64,000 bases of DNA from Deltaproteobacteria bacterium (lineage in GTDB: Bacteria > Desulfobacterota > Desulfomonilia > UBA1062). A program made the translations under genes and the position numbers. Each line of letters begins with the position of its first letter. Position 1 is the stretch's first letter. This document shows, one piece after another, positions 1-7,842 of the stretch. Where the stretch lies: NCBI GenBank assembly GCA_029547185.1, contig JAKPPU010000046.1, positions 1 through 64,000 on the forward strand. The letters run 5' to 3'. Below the pieces are notes generated by a model. That model ran no database searches and was not told the DNA's origin. It was given only the letters and a program-made list of their open reading frames with translations.

Positions 1-1
1 T

Positions 2-130
2 GCCTTGCGACGTGAGACCAAAGGCTGGGAGCACAACCGCAATATGCGCCAGAAAGGGGTCGATTGGCAATTTACTACTCATGATGCCCGCATCAAACTG
101 AAAAGATTATACCCGCAGTATCATAACTGA
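2..130 (+). pseudogene. 3' end of an IS630-type transposase gene
   Basis: An open frame enters from the window edge and ends at TGA 128-130. Its 42 residues end in the run DARIKLKRLYPQ, which is typical of the extreme C-terminus of IS630-family DDE transposases. Only the end is visible, so it cannot be told whether the copy is intact upstream. It lies next to an AT-rich unknown gene and a small inverted-repeat element, consistent with an accessory, transposition-prone stretch. The family call rests on the C-terminal motif alone. Confidence 0.55.
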
Positions 131-166
131 CAAGGGACTAGGGTTGCAACACATTCTGAATGCTCT

Positions 167-790
167 TCATTTGTTTTTTTCAGATAGATATCCTTTGATG
201 AATTCATCAGTTTCACCTAAACCGCCCCAGGCTTTAGGAAGAAGGAAATAATTTGATGGGCTCAAAAGATTGAAGAAGACTTTCTTTAGTTCTTGGATGT
301 CTATGCTGCTCAGGGAGGAGCGATCATTGAGACCCACTGCTGAAATGTGGCAGAGCTTCCAACCATCTTTGTTGATAGTATATTGACCAAGTGTGCAGTG
401 ATATTTCCTCTGATCCTTTTCTTCCTTTTTATGAGCAAACGAAACGGGGATATTGTCATTTAAAAAGGCTTCTCGTATCTCTGTGATTGTCGGAACGATT
501 CCCATTAGCGCCAAATGACAAACCCATTGAGCGGGTGAGTTATCCGCAGGTATGATTCTTCTGCCTGAAGAATGAATTATCTCCGAACCTCTTACTAATG
601 AGACTTTTCGAATGAGCAGTGGCAAGGAATCGTCATGAGCCCATTCTTTGAGGACTGTATCCCATGCAATAACTATTTCTTTTTTTATCTGTGGACAGAC
701 ATTGCTTTCCGCCCAAAGATTCCCAAGTCTTATCAACAAATCGCTGATGCTTGCAGGTAGTTCATCAGGGCATTGGGGGATATTTTTCAT
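167..790 (-). CDS. Hypothetical protein, 207 aa
   Basis: I do not recognise this protein. It is soluble, has no signal peptide or membrane segment, and is rich in Lys, Glu and Ile. It has no clear catalytic motif; conspicuous segments are NSPAQWVCHLALMGIVPTIT near residue 85 and PKAWGGLGETDEF near the C-terminus. The base composition is visibly more AT-rich than in the metabolic genes downstream. The gene stands alone, between a transposase end and a gene remnant, which suggests horizontally acquired or accessory DNA. The start at 790 is the first Met of a long open frame; no strong ribosome binding site decides it. Confidence 0.55.
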   Translation of the reverse strand: MKNIPQCPDELPASISDLLIRLGNLWAESNVCPQIKKEIVIAWDTVLKEWAHDDSLPLLIRKVSLVRGSEIIHSSGRRIIPADNSPAQWVCHLALMGIVPTITEIREAFLNDNIPVSFAHKKEEKDQRKYHCTLGQYTINKDGWKLCHISAVGLNDRSSLSSIDIQELKKVFFNLLSPSNYFLLPKAWGGLGETDEFIKGYLSEKNK

Positions 791-942
791 TACATTTTCC
801 TGCCACTGGACAGTTTATAAAATGTAAATTTTCTCGTGCAATATTGTTTGTAAAGATTTCTGTCCCCTCTCATATGCATCGTACCTATCAAGAAATGCCT
901 GGAGTCAGTTCATGATGTTAAGCAGCACTCAAATAAATGATA
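791..942. other. AT-rich spacer with no recognisable gene
   Basis: About 150 bases upstream of the 207-aa hypothetical gene, AT-rich, and the likely site of its promoter. I see no convincing open frame, RNA gene or terminator here. Confidence 0.4.
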
Positions 943-1080
943 TCATTCTCTCAGAATGGAATCCATAAGATTATTAAGTGCTTCACAAGCTTGAGTCACC
1001 GTAGGTTTCAGATTCTCCCGAGCTATATTCAGTATGGCGTTAAACATTAAATCAATTCCCCATGTGCCTGTTCGCACCGC
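943..1080 (-). pseudogene. C-terminal gene remnant ending at the inverted-repeat element
   Basis: On the minus strand a frame open from the element boundary ends at TGA 943-945. It encodes about 45 residues with good helical character, including TWGIDLMFNAILNIARENLK. A Met at 1047 would give a free-standing 34-residue peptide, but the frame is open on upstream to the inverted repeat. The simplest reading is the C-terminus of a protein whose upstream part was replaced or cut by the element. No family is recognised. Confidence 0.3.
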
Positions 1081-1279
1081 GTTGGATAACCGGGGGCTCT
1101 GGAGTGGACATTACAGCTCTTTTTGCAAATGCAGCCCAGGTGAAGACTGGAGGGCGCTCAGCCTCGTACTGTTTGAGCTCCTCGAAGAGGAGCGAGTTTA
1201 CGGGGCTGCCCGCAAGGCAAGCCTCGGCTGCTTCAAAAAGGGCTGTCTGGGAACGGAAGAGCCCCCGGTTATCCAACGC
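1079..1279. mobile_element. 201-bp MITE-like element with 22-bp perfect terminal inverted repeats
   Basis: The arms at 1079-1100 and 1258-1279 are exact reverse complements over 22 bases; their core is GTTGGATAACCGGGGGCTCT. The interior has no transposase. A minus-strand frame (1052-1276, 74 codons) is open across nearly the whole element and beyond, but its ends are coded by the repeats themselves, so it is more likely fortuitous or a remnant. Size, perfect arms and lack of a transposase fit a miniature inverted-repeat element or a palindrome family mobilised in trans. The flanks share only TTCG (1071, 1280), so no convincing target duplication is seen. Confidence 0.5.
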
Positions 1280-1317
1280 TTCGTGCAGATTCTTCCGGCA
1301 AGAATGATCAAAACCCC

Positions 1318-1346
1318 CTGGATTCCCGCCTTCGCGGGAACGACAG
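1318..1346. repeat. Dispersed palindromic repeat (CCCGC-CTTC-GCGGG type)
   Basis: The hairpin TTCCCGC-CTTC-GCGGGAA (1323-1340) within CTGGATT...CGACAG is the widespread 'TGGATTCCCGC...GCGGGAATGACG' repeat of many proteobacterial genomes. It lies just past the 3' end of the phenylacetate-CoA ligase gene and may also help end that transcript. Confidence 0.6.
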
Positions 1347-1369
1347 ATGAGACGACAACATATGCATTT

Positions 1370-2659
1370 TTACAATTCCCGCCTGTCGATCACCCGCACT
1401 GCCTTGCCCTGGGCGACCGGGATGCTTCCGGGCTCGCACAGGTCGACTTCGGGCGTGATGAGGATCTCGTCCCTGAGCTCGCGGGTGATCCTCTCCCGCA
1501 GCTTTTCGAGGCTCCTGTAGGCATCGACATTTATGGACGGGTCGATCTCCGCGCGCACGATCATGTGGTCGTTGTTGCCCTTCTGCTCGAGGATGATCTG
1601 GTAGTTGCGGCCCACACCCGGGATGCCGATGAGGATGGCCTCGATCTGCATGGGGAAGATGTTCACGCCTTTGAGGATCATCATGTCGTCGCTCCGGCCG
1701 GAGAAGCGCTCGAGCCGTGCGTGGGTCCTGCCGCAGGCGCAGGAGCCGGGCATGATGGAGGTGAGGTCTCTCGTGCGGTAGCGGATGATGGGCATGACCT
1801 CGCGGTTGAGCGTGGTGAGGAGAAGCTCTCCCTTCGTTCCCTGGGGAAGCGGCTCGAGGGTGTCAGGGTCGACGATCTCGACGAGGAAGGCGTCCTCCCA
1901 GATGTGCATGCCCTTCCTTTCCGGGCACTCAAAGGCCACGCCGGGGCCGTTCATCTCGGAGAGGCCGTAGGAGTTGAAGGCTTCTATGCCGAAGAACTTC
2001 TCGACCTTCTGCCGTGTCTCTTCCGAGTGGGGCTCGGCGCCGAGGATGGCGAACTTGAAGTCCGGGAACTCCTTCTTCGGATCGACGCCTGCGGATTCGA
2101 GCGTATCGGCCAGGTGGAGCGCATAGCTCGGGATGATGTGGATGGCAGTCGTATGGTAGTCCTTCATGAACTTGAGCTGGCGCTTCGTGTTGCCCGGGCC
2201 GCTCGGGATGGTGAGGCACCCGAGCCTCTCGGCGCCGTAGTGGAGGCCCAGGCCACCGGTGAAGAGGCCGTAGCCGATCATGTTCTGGAACACGTGGTTC
2301 TTGCGCAGGCCCATCATGTAGAGGCATCTCGTGACGAGCTCGGTCCAGTTGTCGATATCGTTCGTTCCGTGGTACACGACCGTGGGCGTACCCGTCGTGC
2401 CCGAGGAGGAGTGAAGCCGCACCACGTCGTCGATCGGCGTGCACACCATGCCGTAGGGATAGGCGTCGCGCAGGTCCTGCTTCGTGGTGACCGGAAGCTT
2501 GCGTATGTCGCTCAAGTCCTTGATCGTATAGTCTGCGATCCCCTTTGCCTTGTAGAACGGAGATCCTGCTGCCCTCTTCAGCGTCTGCCGGAGTTTCTGA
2601 AGCTGAACCTCTTCCAGACGTTCCCTCGTGATGCACTCATGATCTTTATTCCAGTACAC
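1370..2659 (-). CDS. paaK: Phenylacetate-CoA ligase (AMP-forming)
   Basis: Adenylate-forming ligase joining phenylacetate or a related aryl acid to CoA, using ATP. The P-loop-like LHSSSGTTGTPTVV, the aromatic-acid pocket region NMIGYGLFTGGLGLH, YGLSEMNGPG and the C-terminal GVNIFPMQIE are all typical of PaaK. I place the start at the GTG at 2659 (VYWNKDHECITRE...), which is preceded by GAGGGGGC and gives 429 residues, the usual family length. A longer frame reaches Met at 2725 but adds an atypical N-terminus. Anaerobes usually pair this enzyme with indolepyruvate or 2-oxoacid:ferredoxin oxidoreductases, and such an operon lies 4 kb away on the same strand. Substrate specificity is inferred from the family only. 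Confidence 0.9.
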   Translation of the reverse strand: MYWNKDHECITRERLEEVQLQKLRQTLKRAAGSPFYKAKGIADYTIKDLSDIRKLPVTTKQDLRDAYPYGMVCTPIDDVVRLHSSSGTTGTPTVVYHGTNDIDNWTELVTRCLYMMGLRKNHVFQNMIGYGLFTGGLGLHYGAERLGCLTIPSGPGNTKRQLKFMKDYHTTAIHIIPSYALHLADTLESAGVDPKKEFPDFKFAILGAEPHSEETRQKVEKFFGIEAFNSYGLSEMNGPGVAFECPERKGMHIWEDAFLVEIVDPDTLEPLPQGTKGELLLTTLNREVMPIIRYRTRDLTSIMPGSCACGRTHARLERFSGRSDDMMILKGVNIFPMQIEAILIGIPGVGRNYQIILEQKGNNDHMIVRAEIDPSINVDAYRSLEKLRERITRELRDEILITPEVDLCEPGSIPVAQGKAVRVIDRREL

Positions 2660-2809
2660 GGCTGCCCCCTCAAGGTGTCCTACGATTATTGGATGTGTTT
2701 CGTCAGCCTTACCACGGACAGGCACGGGATGTCAATTTGTCCGCGGACAGCAGGCGCTGCGACCGGGTTTGCGGGGTAAGAAGGGCGGAGGGCCGAACCC
2801 CTTAAGAAT

Positions 2810-2837
2810 CGACGTGCCCCGGTTTCCCGGGGCACGT
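2810..2837 (-). terminator. Hairpin downstream of secG
   Basis: ACGTGCCCCGG-TTT-CCGGGGCACGT forms a strong stem just past the secG stop. There is no clear T-run, so it may be a transcript end protected by a stem rather than a classical intrinsic terminator. Confidence 0.45.
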
Positions 2838-2872
2838 GAATCAGCCTTCGAAGAGTAAAGAGGGTTTCGCTG

Positions 2873-3262
2873 CTACTTGGCAGGCAGGGCCGGTGCTGCA
2901 GGAGTCTGGCTTGCCGGGGCCGCAGGAGCAGGTGCTGCCGGTGCGGGCATTGCCGGTCCCGGAACTGCCTTTCCCGGAACTGCCGGTGCCGGTGCCGTGA
3001 CCGCGGGTTTGTCCATGATGCTCTGGCTCGGCCGCTTGAAGCTCGAATACCCGAGCGTCAGCGAGGTCAGCATGAACACGACCACGAGGACCCGGGTGGC
3101 TTTGTTGAGAAAATCCGCCGGCCCTGCAGAACCGAAGAGGGCCTGGCTGCCTGCGCCGCCGAAGACAGCGCCGATGTCGGCCCCTTTGCCGGACTGCAGG
3201 AGTACGGCTATGATGAGAAGGACCGATACCAGGATGTGAATTGCTAACAGTGCTCCGTACAT
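2873..3262 (-). CDS. secG: Preprotein translocase subunit SecG
   Basis: Small membrane subunit of the SecYEG translocon. Two hydrophobic helices (about residues 5-22 and 52-72) flank the conserved cytoplasmic loop LLQSGKGADIGAVFGGAGSQ, diagnostic of SecG. After residue 75 the protein has an unusual Pro/Ala-rich tail of about 50 residues made of repeated P-A-A-P units, longer than in most SecG proteins. It is the last gene of pgk-tpiA-secG, 6 bases after tpiA, an order common in bacteria. Confidence 0.93.
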   Translation of the reverse strand: MYGALLAIHILVSVLLIIAVLLQSGKGADIGAVFGGAGSQALFGSAGPADFLNKATRVLVVVFMLTSLTLGYSSFKRPSQSIMDKPAVTAPAPAVPGKAVPGPAMPAPAAPAPAAPASQTPAAPALPAK

Positions 3263-3268
3263 AATTGA

Positions 3269-4024
3269 TCACCTTTTGAAACGTATTATTCTTTCGAACG
3301 ATGCGGGATCGAGGCTCGCTCCTCCTACGAGGGCGCCGTCGATATCGCTTTGTGCCATGAGGGCATCGATATTGTCGCCTTTCACACTGCCGCCGTAGAG
3401 TATCCGGATCTGTTCGGATACTTCCCTGCCGAAGAGATCCGAGAGGATCTTCCGGATGAAGCCGTGGACCTCCTGGGCCATTTCGGGCGTGGCGGTCTTC
3501 CCCGTGCCGATGGCCCACACCGGCTCATAGGCGATCACCAGAGAGGCTCCCTGATCTGCATCGAGGCCGGCAAGGCCCTTCCTCACCTGTGATTCGACGA
3601 CGTCGAAGGTCGTTCCGGCCTCGCGCTCTGCGAGGGTCTCGCCTACGCAGACGATCGGCGTGAGGCTGCCGCGGAACGCTGCATGGACGCGCCTGCCCAC
3701 CGTCTCGTCGGTCTCGCCGAAGAGCTGCCTGCGCTCGGAGTGGCCGACGATCGAGTATTCGGTGCCGATGCTTGCGATCATGGGCGCGCTGACCTCGCCG
3801 GTGAACGCGCCCGAGTCCTCCCAGAAAACGTTCTGGGAGCCGGTCTTGACGGCCGAGTCTTTCAGCGCCTCGATCAGGGGGTGGATGTAGACGTATGGGG
3901 GGCAGATGAGGATCTCGACATCTTTGACATCGGATATGCGCTGTATGATATCTCCGGCATAGCTCAAGACCTCGTCATAGGTCTTGAACATCTTCCAGTT
4001 GCCGGCTATCAGTGGTTTCCTCAT
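3269..4024 (-). CDS. tpiA: Triose-phosphate isomerase
   Basis: Interconverts dihydroxyacetone phosphate and glyceraldehyde 3-phosphate in the cytoplasm. The TIM-barrel landmarks are all present: AGNWKMFKT at the N-terminus (Asn and Lys of the active site), GHSERRQLFGETD (electrophilic His), the catalytic Glu in VIAYEPVWAIGTGKTAT with the flexible loop, and the phosphate-binding ILYGGSVKGDN and GALVGGASL. Length 251 aa is standard. It lies 11 bases downstream of pgk in the same operon. Confidence 0.97.
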   Translation of the reverse strand: MRKPLIAGNWKMFKTYDEVLSYAGDIIQRISDVKDVEILICPPYVYIHPLIEALKDSAVKTGSQNVFWEDSGAFTGEVSAPMIASIGTEYSIVGHSERRQLFGETDETVGRRVHAAFRGSLTPIVCVGETLAEREAGTTFDVVESQVRKGLAGLDADQGASLVIAYEPVWAIGTGKTATPEMAQEVHGFIRKILSDLFGREVSEQIRILYGGSVKGDNIDALMAQSDIDGALVGGASLDPASFERIIRFKR

Positions 4025-4035
4025 CGTATGAGCTC

Positions 4036-5220
4036 CTAGCTTTCGAGAGCCTTCACCCCGGGCAGTTCGATGCCTCCCAGCATTTCGAGGAAGGCTCCGC
4101 CTGCGGTAGATACAAAGCTGACCTTGTCGGACAGGTTGCTCTCATGCAATGCGGCATCTGTATCACCCCCGCCCACGATGGTCAATCCCTTTGATGAAGC
4201 GATCTTTTTCGCGATCTCGAACGTGCCTTTCGCAAAGTCCTTCTGCTCGAAGACGCCCATGGGGCCGTTCCAGACGATCGTGTTGCAGCCGGCGAGCGCC
4301 TCACCGAACAGGGTGACGGACGCAGGGCCGATGTCGAGGCCCATGAGATCGGAAGGGATCTCCTGGATGGTGGTGGTTTCGATACCCTTGGTCGCCTTTG
4401 CGTCCGGAGCGCATACGCAGTCGACCGGCAGGTAGAACTTCACGCCGTTAGCCTTGGCCTTTTCCATGATCTCCCGGGCCTTGCCGATGAGGTCGTCCTC
4501 CACGAGGGACTTCCCGATGTCCTGGCCGAGCGCCTTGACAAAGGTGAAGGCCATGCCTCCTCCGATGACCATCTTGTCCACCTTGGCGATGAGGTTCTCG
4601 AGGATCTCGAGCTTGCCCGATATCTTGGCCCCTCCGATAACGGCGGCAAAGGGGTGTTTCGGCTCCCTGATGGCCTTGTTGATGTAGTTCACCTCGCCCT
4701 GCATAAGGAACCCGGCAGCCTTTTCCTTGATATACCTGCAGATGCCCACGATGGACGCTGCAGCGCGGTGGGCGGTGGCAAAGGCGTCGTCGACATAGAC
4801 GTCGCCCAGGGAAGCGAGCTCCCTGGCGAACTCGGGATCGTCCTTTTCCTCGCCGATGTGGAACCGCAAATTCTCGAGCAGGAGCACCTCGCCGGGTTTC
4901 AGGCTGTCGACCATCTCCTTCACCTCGCCGCCGATGCAGTCCGGTGCCATGTTGACGCTCGTTCCCAGGAGCTCGGAGAGCTTGCGCGCCACGGGGATGA
5001 GGCTCTGCGCTTTGTTCACCTTTCCCTTGGGGCGGCCGAGGTGGGACATGAGGATCACTTTCCCCCCCTGATCGATGGCATATTGAATGGTCGGCATGGC
5101 GGCCTTGATCCGGGAGTCGTCGGTGATGTTGCCGTTCTCATCGAGCGGTACATTGAAATCGACTCGAATGAGCACCCTTTTCGATTTCAAGTCCAGATCC
5201 TTGATGGACTTAATACCCAT
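4036..5220 (-). CDS. pgk: Phosphoglycerate kinase
   Basis: Transfers phosphate from 1,3-bisphosphoglycerate to ADP. The N-terminal VLIRVDFNVPLDENGNITDD, LMSHLGRPKGK and LLENLRFHIGEEKDD motifs bind the substrate; the C-terminal half carries GGGMAFTF, WNGPMGVFE and the nucleotide-binding GGGDTDAAL. The 394 residues are full length. Start ATG at 5220 follows GGAGGAAAGAGA. This is the first gene of the glycolytic operon. No gapA is adjacent. Confidence 0.97.
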   Translation of the reverse strand: MGIKSIKDLDLKSKRVLIRVDFNVPLDENGNITDDSRIKAAMPTIQYAIDQGGKVILMSHLGRPKGKVNKAQSLIPVARKLSELLGTSVNMAPDCIGGEVKEMVDSLKPGEVLLLENLRFHIGEEKDDPEFARELASLGDVYVDDAFATAHRAAASIVGICRYIKEKAAGFLMQGEVNYINKAIREPKHPFAAVIGGAKISGKLEILENLIAKVDKMVIGGGMAFTFVKALGQDIGKSLVEDDLIGKAREIMEKAKANGVKFYLPVDCVCAPDAKATKGIETTTIQEIPSDLMGLDIGPASVTLFGEALAGCNTIVWNGPMGVFEQKDFAKGTFEIAKKIASSKGLTIVGGGDTDAALHESNLSDKVSFVSTAGGAFLEMLGGIELPGVKALES

Positions 5221-5397
5221 TCTCTTTCCTCCTTGTTTTTGTATGAGAGTTTGAATAATGGCGTACCGATAATAAAGGAAGGATATGATAGACGTTTATC
5301 TGATCCAAAATCGGCCCCTTTACAATTACTCAAGTTTCCAAGTAAATACGTGTTTGTATATTATTAAGAATTTAATATATGTCAATGGGATTTCAAG

Positions 5398-6078
5398 ATG
5401 AGCGGAGACCGCACAAAAGGCGCTTTAATGTTCGATCTCTTGAGCGACCAGTTCCTTCTGCTCATGGCCAACCTGATCAAGGGAAACAGGAAGAAGGCCC
5501 TCCAGTTCGCTGATGACATGAGGGTCGACATTGAAAGGTCCGGGCTCGCCATCGTCTCCCAGAACCTCATCGAGAAGCTGGCCCAGGGGCAGGCCGTGAG
5601 GAATTCCCTCATCAACCTGCCCTCGGTGGTCCCCGGGTTCGGCACGATCCTCTCCTTCGGGCTCCTCGGGGTCGAGAACTTCTTTCTCCTCGACCAGTCC
5701 GTGACCCTCATCCTGTCCTTGTGCTCCCTCCACGGTGTGCAGATCGACGACATCGATGCCATGCAGGAGTTCGCCGTTCTGGTCGTGGGCGAGGTGTTCG
5801 GGGTCTCCGGCATCGAGAAGGGTGAGAATTTCCGGTCCATCAGCAGGGAGTACGTCACCAAGACCCTGCCGGGCCAGTACGTGAACACCGGCGTGAGCCG
5901 GGGCGTCCAGAAGATGCTGCGCAGGCTCCTGCCCTTCCGGAAGGGATCGAGGCTGCTTCCTGCTGGCCTGGGCCTCGGCGCTTCCGCCTTGAACGCCTAT
6001 GAAACCATGGTAAATGTCGGGCAGACGACCCTCAAACACCTGCCGGCGCTCCTCACTCCCCGGCCGGAAGAGGATTGA
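5398..6078 (+). CDS. EcsC-like hypothetical protein, 226 aa
   Basis: The central hydrophobic stretch VVPGFGTILSFGLLGVENFF followed by DQSVTLILSLCSLHG resembles the PFVG...-L..Q..L...A.LYG core of the EcsC family, whose role is poorly known and membrane-associated. No signal peptide is seen. It is divergent from pgk and convergent with the ACT-domain gene, so it is likely a single-gene unit. The ATG at 5398 has only a weak ribosome binding site; a second Met at 5428 is possible. Family assignment is tentative. Confidence 0.6.
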   Translation: MSGDRTKGALMFDLLSDQFLLLMANLIKGNRKKALQFADDMRVDIERSGLAIVSQNLIEKLAQGQAVRNSLINLPSVVPGFGTILSFGLLGVENFFLLDQSVTLILSLCSLHGVQIDDIDAMQEFAVLVVGEVFGVSGIEKGENFRSISREYVTKTLPGQYVNTGVSRGVQKMLRRLLPFRKGSRLLPAGLGLGASALNAYETMVNVGQTTLKHLPALLTPRPEED

Positions 6079-6101
6079 TTTCCAGGATCACCCGGGAATT
6101 G

Positions 6102-6530
6102 CTACAGCCGATACAGTTCCTTGTCCCAGAGCTTGACCCAGTTGCGCTTGAGCACCTCGGTTGCGACCGGGGTGTTGTCCACCTCGAGGATCATGATGGG
6201 GTTCGAGGCCCTGCCGATGTAGGGGTACATGGTTATGACGTTGATCTTTGCGTCCCGAAGGGGCTTCAGGACAGCGTTCATTCCGCCGGGATGGTCGGGC
6301 ATTTCCACGGCGAGGACGCCGGTTTCCTGGTACTCGATCGCCTCGGAGGAAAGCGCGTTCTTGGCCTTCTTGGGGTCGTCCACGACAATGGAGATGGATG
6401 AAATCTCGGCAGACTCCTGACCGACCGAGATGGCCCTGATGTTGACGCCGTGCCTGCCCAGCACATCGCTTAAGTTCGAGAGTTTGCCGGATACATTAGC
6501 GGTCTCAAGACGGAATTGTTTGATTGCCAT
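6102..6530 (-). CDS. ACT-domain protein linked to 2-oxoacid oxidoreductase
   Basis: Two ACT domains in tandem (about residues 3-65 and 70-140) with the typical LSDVLGRHGVNIRAISVGQE and MNAVLKPLRDAKINVITMYP segments. ACT domains bind amino acids and act as allosteric modules. It is the last gene of a five-gene operon, 3 bases after the gamma subunit. In many anaerobes such proteins accompany phenylacetate-CoA ligase and indolepyruvate/branched-chain 2-oxoacid oxidoreductases, so sensing of an aromatic or branched-chain amino acid is a fair inference, not shown by the sequence. Confidence 0.85.
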   Translation of the reverse strand: MAIKQFRLETANVSGKLSNLSDVLGRHGVNIRAISVGQESAEISSISIVVDDPKKAKNALSSEAIEYQETGVLAVEMPDHPGGMNAVLKPLRDAKINVITMYPYIGRASNPIMILEVDNTPVATEVLKRNWVKLWDKELYRL

Positions 6531-6533
6531 GAC

Positions 6534-7079
6534 CTATTTCTCCCTTGAAAAAAAATCGTACCCTATCTGCAAGGCTTCGATGTTCTTGTCCTTGAAACGT
6601 TCCTTCCCCTTGCCCAGGATCTCTCCCATGTTGTCGATGATGGTGGAGACCTTGACGAGATGCGTCCGGTTGACGAAGGCGCCGAGCATGATCATGTTCG
6701 CATAGCGCTCACCGACGGTCTTGATGGCGAGCTCGTTCACCGGGATATCCACGACCTCGATATCGCCCCGGACAGGCCTCTGGGTCACGATACTCGTATT
6801 GATGAAAACCTGACCGCCGGAGACGGTCTGGTTCTGGAGCCGCTGCAGCGAGTAGTTGTCCATGATCACGAGGTAATTGGGTGACGAAGCCACGGGAGAG
6901 GCGATCTCCTCATCCGATATGGCAATGGTGCACGAGGCGATGCCGCCCCGCATCTCCGCACCGTAGGAGGGAAGGTAGGTGACGTGGTGGTCTTCGAGCA
7001 TGGCTGCCCATGCAAAGCACAAGCCGGAAAAGAGGATTCCCTGCCCTCCTATTCCGCTCATGATGGTCTTCTGAAGCAT
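6534..7079 (-). CDS. 2-oxoacid:ferredoxin oxidoreductase, gamma subunit
   Basis: Gamma chain of the pyruvate/2-ketoisovalerate/2-oxoglutarate:ferredoxin oxidoreductase family: IMSGIGGQGILFSGLCFAWA at the N-terminus and the conserved YLPSYGAEMRGGIASCTI. At 181 residues it is a free-standing subunit of normal size. It follows the beta gene by 7 bases. The complex oxidises a 2-oxoacid to an acyl-CoA and reduces ferredoxin. Confidence 0.93.
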   Translation of the reverse strand: MLQKTIMSGIGGQGILFSGLCFAWAAMLEDHHVTYLPSYGAEMRGGIASCTIAISDEEIASPVASSPNYLVIMDNYSLQRLQNQTVSGGQVFINTSIVTQRPVRGDIEVVDIPVNELAIKTVGERYANMIMLGAFVNRTHLVKVSTIIDNMGEILGKGKERFKDKNIEALQIGYDFFSREK

Positions 7080-7086
7080 GGTTGTT

Positions 7087-7839
7087 CTATCCTTCTTTTT
7101 TCGTTGTGACGTCTTTCATGACCCCGATGGGGTACTCTTTCTCCATCCTTTCCGCGAGGTAGGTGAAGGAATCGCGGGGGCTCAGCTTCCAGTTGGTGGG
7201 GCAGGGCGAGAGAACCTCCACGAGCGAGTAGCCGATCCCCGCCATCTGGACCTCGAAGCCTTTCTTGATGGCCTTCTTGGTCTCCCGGATCTTGGCAGGG
7301 GTCGCGAGCGAGGTCCTCGTGACATAGGCCGCACCGGGCAGGGTGGCGATGATGTCCGTGATCCTCAAGGGGTAGCCTTCCACCTCCGGCCTCCGGCCGT
7401 AGGGAGAGGTGGAGGTCTTCTGGCCCAGCAAGGTCGTGGGGGCCATCTGCCCTCCGGTCATGCCGTAGACGGCGTTGTTGACGAAGATGCTCGTGATCTT
7501 CTCCCCCCGGTTCGCGGCGTGGAGGGTTTCGGCCGTCCCGATGGCGGCCATGTCCCCGTCACCCTGGTAGGTGAAGATGATCCGGTCGGGTCTGGCGCGC
7601 TTGAACCCCGTGGCGATGGCGCAGCCCCTGCCGTGGGCCGACTCGCACACGTCGAAATCGAAATAGTTGTAGGCGAGCACGGCACAGCCCGCAGGAGGGA
7701 TGCAGATGACCTTTCCCCTTAAAGACATCTCGTCGATGAGCTCGCAGACGAGCCGGTGGATGATCGAATGGCCGCAGCCGGGGCAATAGTGGAAGGGTGC
7801 GGATTTGAGGCATGTGGGTCGTGTATATACCGGTTTCAT
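7087..7839 (-). CDS. 2-oxoacid:ferredoxin oxidoreductase, beta (TPP-binding) subunit
   Basis: Thiamine diphosphate-binding subunit: FHYCPGCGHSIIHRL at the N-terminus (CxxC ligands of a cluster in some members), the TPP/Mg motif TYQGDGDMAAIG with downstream NN (VNNAVYGMTGGQ), and GAAYVTRTS. The 250 residues match the four-subunit type. It lies 3 bases after the alpha gene. Substrate choice among pyruvate, 2-oxoglutarate, branched-chain and aryl oxoacids cannot be settled by eye. Confidence 0.94.
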   Translation of the reverse strand: MKPVYTRPTCLKSAPFHYCPGCGHSIIHRLVCELIDEMSLRGKVICIPPAGCAVLAYNYFDFDVCESAHGRGCAIATGFKRARPDRIIFTYQGDGDMAAIGTAETLHAANRGEKITSIFVNNAVYGMTGGQMAPTTLLGQKTSTSPYGRRPEVEGYPLRITDIIATLPGAAYVTRTSLATPAKIRETKKAIKKGFEVQMAGIGYSLVEVLSPCPTNWKLSPRDSFTYLAERMEKEYPIGVMKDVTTKKEG

Positions 7840-7842
7840 CTC

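Noticed and set aside
1034-2779. Long plus-strand open frame opposite the phenylacetate-CoA ligase
   Set aside because: It mirrors the codons of paaK, whose protein has clear family motifs; the opposite translation is low-complexity and starts within the inverted-repeat region.
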